DNA from: Shimia abyssi
GTDB lineage: Bacteria > Pseudomonadota > Alphaproteobacteria > Rhodobacterales > Rhodobacteraceae
NCBI RefSeq assembly: GCF_003014475.1
Contig: NZ_PYGJ01000003.1
Coordinates: 310,001 to 374,000, forward strand
Direction: 5' to 3'
Length of the DNA stretch: 64,000 nucleotides
The stretch's first letter is position 1; each line of letters begins with the position of its first letter. The notes under the pieces are model-generated. The model was not told the origin of the DNA, ran no database searches, and worked only from the letters and a program-made list of their open reading frames with translations. The translations under genes were made by a program, and so were the position numbers. Of this stretch, positions 60,880 through 64,000 are shown in pieces.

Positions 60880-61893
60880 TTAGCCGTCGAAATCGACTTC
60901 TTCGATCAGGCGCAGGGCGGTGGCGCGGTGGCCTGCTAGTGTCATCAGGTTCACTGGATCGGCCTCAAAGCTGCCCCAACCTTCGACCAGCGGATCGGCG
61001 CTGGTGCCGGGGGCGATGGGGTATTCGAAGTTGGCTTTGGCGTAGATTTCCTGAGCGGTGGGCGAGGTCAGGAATTCCATCAGCTTGAGGGCGTTTTCCT
61101 TGTTTGGGGCGGATTTGGTCATCGCGACGCCGGAGATGTTGACGTGGGTGCCGCTGTCCTCAAATGTCGGGAAAAGCACGTTTACGCTGTTGGCCCATTC
61201 CTTTTGCTCGTCGTCGGCCAGCATTTTGCCCATGTAATAAGTGTTGCCGATTGCGATGTCGCATTCACCAGCCCAGATCGCCTTGACCTGTGCGCGGTCG
61301 TTGCCTTGTGGTTTGCGGGCGAGGTTGTTTTTCACGCCTTCGAGCCACGTTTTTGCACCTTCTTCGCCGTGGTGTTCCACAACCGCAGAGGCCAGAGCGA
61401 CGTTATAGGCGTGGGTGCCGGAGCGGGTGCAGATGCGACCTTCCCACTTGGGATCGGCGAGGTCTTCGTAGGTGGTGACGTCGCCCTCGGCCACGCGGTC
61501 CTTGGAGGCGTAAACGATGCGGGCGCGGGTGGTCAGCCCGTACCAGTGGCCATCAGGATCCTGATACTGGGTCGGGACATTGGCACTGAGCGCGGCGCTT
61601 TCGACCGGCTGTGTCACACCAGCGGCGACCACGGCGGCAAGGCGCGAGATGTCGACGGTCAGAACCACGTCAGCCGGGGACCGGTCGCCTTCGGCAACGA
61701 GACGCTCGACCATTCCTTTGGAGAGGTAGGCGACGTTTACGTCGATACCGGTTTCGGCGGTGAAAGCATCGGTCAGCGGTTTGATCAGTTCGGGCTGGCG
61801 ATAGGAGTAGATGTTGACCTCGTCAGCGACGGCGGGTGCGGCGACCGCGATCAGCGTGGAGATGGCAGTGGCAGCTTTGGGAAGGTTGAACAT
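60880..61893 (-). CDS. Fe(3+) ABC transporter periplasmic binding protein (FbpA/FutA type)
   Basis: A 337-residue periplasmic protein with a signal peptide (about 1-23). EVNIYSYRQPELIKPLTDAF is the start of the mature FbpA-type lobe; ARIVYASKDRV, CTRSGTHAYNVALASAVVEHHGEE and GNTYYMGKML give the Tyr residues that coordinate ferric iron. Permease and ATPase genes are not adjacent. The promoter has an inverted repeat, suggesting iron control. Confidence 0.92.
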   Translation of the reverse strand: MFNLPKAATAISTLIAVAAPAVADEVNIYSYRQPELIKPLTDAFTAETGIDVNVAYLSKGMVERLVAEGDRSPADVVLTVDISRLAAVVAAGVTQPVESAALSANVPTQYQDPDGHWYGLTTRARIVYASKDRVAEGDVTTYEDLADPKWEGRICTRSGTHAYNVALASAVVEHHGEEGAKTWLEGVKNNLARKPQGNDRAQVKAIWAGECDIAIGNTYYMGKMLADDEQKEWANSVNVLFPTFEDSGTHVNISGVAMTKSAPNKENALKLMEFLTSPTAQEIYAKANFEYPIAPGTSADPLVEGWGSFEADPVNLMTLAGHRATALRLIEEVDFDG

Positions 61894-61928
61894 TGCAGGT
61901 CTCTTGTTGTTGCAAATCAGTTGCAGAG

Positions 61929-61957
61929 CTTAAACCTGAGTTTTTTGCTCGGGTCAA
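61929..61957 (-). promoter_or_regulatory. Promoter of the iron-binding-protein gene
   Basis: On the minus strand: -35 TTGACC (plus coordinates 61952-61957), 17-bp spacer, -10 TTTAAG (61929-61934). The predicted transcript starts about 30 nt ahead of the start codon. Confidence 0.7.
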
Positions 61958-61982
61958 TACCTGAATAAAATATTCAGGTATT
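61956..61982. promoter_or_regulatory. Inverted repeat AATACCTGAATA-AAA-TATTCAGGTATT
   Basis: A perfect 12-bp inverted repeat overlapping the -35 box and the mazG stop. A further half-site-like ACCTGA occurs in the promoter spacer (61934-61939), 25 bp from the first. Confidence 0.75.
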
Positions 61983-62806
61983 CATTTTGCCGCAGCTTTC
62001 TCCTCTGTTTTAATGGTGTTCCAGAGGTCATCCATCTCTTGTAATGTTGAATCTTCGGGGCGGGAGCCTTTGGCAGCGAGGCGGTTTTCGACCTCTTCAA
62101 AGCGGCGGATGAATTTCTGGTTGGTCCGGCGCAGCGCGGCCTCTGGGTCGACAGAAAGGTGGCGGGCGAGATTGGCGAGGACAAAGAGCAGATCGCCCAT
62201 TTCATCCTCGATCGCGTCCTGGGTCATGCTGTCTTTGGCCTCAACCAGCTCGTTTGCTTCTTCGGTGAGCTTGTCGAGCACCTGAAGGGTTTCGGGCCAG
62301 TCAAAGCCAACGCGGGCGGCGCGTTTTTGCAGTTTGACCGCGCGCAGAAGGGCAGGAAGACCAACGGCGACACCTTCGAGCGCGCCTTTTTGCGATTTGC
62401 CCGCGCGTTCCGCCGCCTTGATGGTTTCCCAGTCGCGGGTCTGCTGATCGGCGGATTTGTCGCGGGACTCGTCGCCAAACACATGTGGATGGCGGGCGAC
62501 CATCTTGTCCGACATCGTGTCGGCCACCTGATCAAAGGTGAACAGGCCCTGTTCGGTTGCCATTTGGGCGTGAAAGACGGATTGGAACAGCAAGTCGCCC
62601 AGTTCGCCCTTGAGCTCATCCCATGCGTGCCGCTCGATCGCGTCGGCAACCTCGTAGGCTTCTTCGATGGTGTAGGGGGCGATGGTGGCAAAGCTCTGCT
62701 CGATGTCCCACGGGCAGCCGGTTTCCGGATCACGAAGGCGGCGCATTATTTCGAGCAGGCGCGGCATTCCGCCGTTTGGATCGTGAACAAGCGTGTCGTC
62801 AGCCAT
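61982..62806 (-). CDS. mazG: Nucleoside triphosphate pyrophosphohydrolase MazG
   Basis: A 274-residue enzyme with tandem MazG domains. The first contains RLRDPETGCPWDIEQSFATI and YEVADAIERHAWDELKGELGDLLFQ (E-x-x-E...E-x-x-D), the second LTEEANELVEAKDSMTQDAI with EDEMGDLLFVLANLARHL. It hydrolyses NTPs and ppGpp-like compounds in housekeeping. ATG 62806 has AGGAG before it; the long frame upstream is unrelated. Divergent from the amidohydrolase gene. Confidence 0.94.
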   Translation of the reverse strand: MADDTLVHDPNGGMPRLLEIMRRLRDPETGCPWDIEQSFATIAPYTIEEAYEVADAIERHAWDELKGELGDLLFQSVFHAQMATEQGLFTFDQVADTMSDKMVARHPHVFGDESRDKSADQQTRDWETIKAAERAGKSQKGALEGVAVGLPALLRAVKLQKRAARVGFDWPETLQVLDKLTEEANELVEAKDSMTQDAIEDEMGDLLFVLANLARHLSVDPEAALRRTNQKFIRRFEEVENRLAAKGSRPEDSTLQEMDDLWNTIKTEEKAAAK

Positions 62807-62869
62807 TGCCGTGGGCTCCTTTTTTGGTTTGACTGCATCAAAGGCAAAGTTTGTGAGGGGAGTCCAGCC

Positions 62870-64000
62870 ATGCCTGTGGTGAATCGTATCGCCGATTACG
62901 GTGAAGAGATGAAAACGTGGCGCCGGTATTTGCACCAGCATCCTGAGCTGGAGTTTGCCTGTCATAAAACGGCGGCGTTTGTGGCCGAGCGGTTGCGAGA
63001 GTTTGGCGTCGACGAGATTCATGAGGGCATTGCTCAGACCGGGCTGGTGGCGATCATAAACGGGCAGGGGGATGGCCCGACCATTGGGTTACGCGCCGAT
63101 ATGGATGCGTTGCCGATGGAGGAAATGACGGGGGTTGACTATGCCTCGAAGGTGGAAGGGATGATGCATGCCTGTGGGCATGATGGGCATTCGGTGATGC
63201 TGTTGGGGGCGGCGAAGTATCTGGCCGAAACGCGGAAGTTTTCCGGGCGGGTGGCGTTAATTTTTCAACCGGCCGAAGAGGAGGGCGCTGGCGCCGAAGT
63301 GATGGTTGAAGAGGGCATCATGGAGCGGTTCGCGATTGGCGAGGTGTATGGGATACACAATATTCCGGGCATTGCCTTTGGCCAGTTTGAGACCAAGGCG
63401 GGCCCGATCATGGCGGCAGTGGATACGTTTACGGTGAATATTCAGGGGCGCGGCGGACATGGGGCCTATCCGCAGGAAACCTGTGATCCGGTGGTGGCCG
63501 CGGTAGCGATGGTGAATGCGATCCAGACAATCGTGAGCCGCAATCACGACACCCGCAAGCAGATCGTGGTGTCGGTGACGCAGATCCACGCGGGGACGGT
63601 GAACAATGTGATCCCAGATACTGGTATGATCAACGGCACCATTCGCACCTTTGAGAAAGATGTGCAGGAGATGGTGCATACCCGCTTGCGAGAGATTGTT
63701 GCGGGCACTGCGGCTGCCTATGGGCTGGAGGCGGAGGTTGACATTGTCGTGGGGTACCCGGCGACAGTGAACCACGCCGAACAGGTGGATTTTGCCGCAG
63801 ATGTCGCGCGCGATGTGTCAGGTGCAGAGGCAGTCCTGGCGGATGTGGATGTAGAGATGGGGGCAGAGGATTTCGCCTATATGCTGGAGGCGCGGCCAGG
63901 GGCGTATCTGTTTCTGGGCGCGGGTGAGGGTGCGGGGCTGCACCACCCGAAGTTTGATTTCAATGATGAGCTTTCGCCCATTGGTGCATCGTTTTTTGCA
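62870..64000 (+). CDS. M20-family amidohydrolase (hippurate/N-acyl amino acid hydrolase type), partial
   Basis: 377 codons before the window end, incomplete at the 3' end. Peptidase M20D/amidohydrolase hallmarks: LRADMDALPMEE, MHACGHDGHSVMLLGAA (zinc ligands), LIFQPAEEEGAGAE, GRGGHGAYPQ and AEDFAYMLEARPG. Cytoplasmic hydrolysis of N-acylated amino acids is expected; substrate unknown. Start ATG 62870 follows GAGGGGAG. Frame stays open throughout. Confidence 0.9.
   Translation, partial: MPVVNRIADYGEEMKTWRRYLHQHPELEFACHKTAAFVAERLREFGVDEIHEGIAQTGLVAIINGQGDGPTIGLRADMDALPMEEMTGVDYASKVEGMMHACGHDGHSVMLLGAAKYLAETRKFSGRVALIFQPAEEEGAGAEVMVEEGIMERFAIGEVYGIHNIPGIAFGQFETKAGPIMAAVDTFTVNIQGRGGHGAYPQETCDPVVAAVAMVNAIQTIVSRNHDTRKQIVVSVTQIHAGTVNNVIPDTGMINGTIRTFEKDVQEMVHTRLREIVAGTAAAYGLEAEVDIVVGYPATVNHAEQVDFAADVARDVSGAEAVLADVDVEMGAEDFAYMLEARPGAYLFLGAGEGAGLHHPKFDFNDELSPIGASFFA

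Noticed and set aside
1-64000. CRISPR arrays, insertion sequences, rRNA and prophage genes
   Set aside because: None were found in reading the window; direct repeats present are too few or of a different type.

Overview
The window reads as a chromosomal segment of an alphaproteobacterium of the Rhodobacterales, most likely the marine roseobacter group. This is inferred from high GC, gene content and short intergenic motifs; no database search was run. Indicators are a B12-dependent ribonucleotide reductase, a non-pyrrolysine MttB-family methyltransferase, a dimethylglycine-dehydrogenase-type FAD/GcvT protein, a secreted Hint-domain protein, an arginase/CtlX/ornithine cyclodeaminase operon, and three copies of a GC-rich hairpin repeat with a conserved tail. 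About 60 protein genes, two tRNAs (Pro-TGG, Leu-CAA) and many operator-like palindromes can be supported. I see no prophage, insertion sequence, CRISPR array or rRNA.

Layout. 0-7 kb: housekeeping genes (partial xanthine phosphoribosyltransferase, universal stress protein, FabI, PdxH, a double cold-shock protein, DUF192) and tRNA-Pro. 7-12 kb: nrdJ behind two candidate NrdR boxes 32 bp apart, then a small secreted EF-hand protein. 12-16.5 kb: an MttB-family methyltransferase and an aminotransferase separated by a perfect 28-bp palindrome, then soxR divergent from a VOC gene with a textbook SoxR box. 17-21.6 kb: cysS-cimA-methyltransferase-phytoene-synthase-like operon, preceded by a probable leaderless Cys-rich leader peptide. 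21.7-26.5 kb: transporter, DNA glycosylase, esterase, LysR regulator, a decayed-looking stretch and an HNH nuclease. 26.7-31.4 kb: arginine catabolism with its Lrp/AsnC regulator, then dsbB, yqaA and tRNA-Leu. 31.7-35.8 kb: an oxygenase, a Tat-exported multicopper oxidase divergent from a MarR gene over two matching operators, and an HxlR/VOC pair.

35.9-43.7 kb is the most unusual locus. It encodes a secreted 784-residue cytochrome with twelve CXXCH haem motifs, a co-directional small secreted Rap1a/Tai-like protein, and a divergent FNR-type regulator carrying the full FNR cysteine pattern and an ExxSR recognition helix. The regulator gene leads an overlapping CcmF-CcmH-CcmI set, organised like the dedicated NrfEFG haem lyases. 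A near-consensus FNR box lies between the divergent units. I infer an anaerobically induced periplasmic redox module with its own haem-attachment machinery; its substrate is unknown.

43.7-64 kb: an asparagine-synthetase-like protein without a glutaminase cysteine, a MobA/MocA-like nucleotidyltransferase, the DMGDH-like enzyme, a kinase-like phosphotransferase, Fur, a DEAD-box helicase, PhzF, a cation/proton antiporter, SelO and a nucleoside hydrolase. These are followed by a CobW GTPase-DUF1826 pair behind a Zur-like palindrome, the Hint protein, an iron-binding periplasmic protein with a palindromic promoter, MazG and a partial M20 amidohydrolase. Regulation is dense: at least nine candidate regulator sites can be read directly next to the genes they would control.
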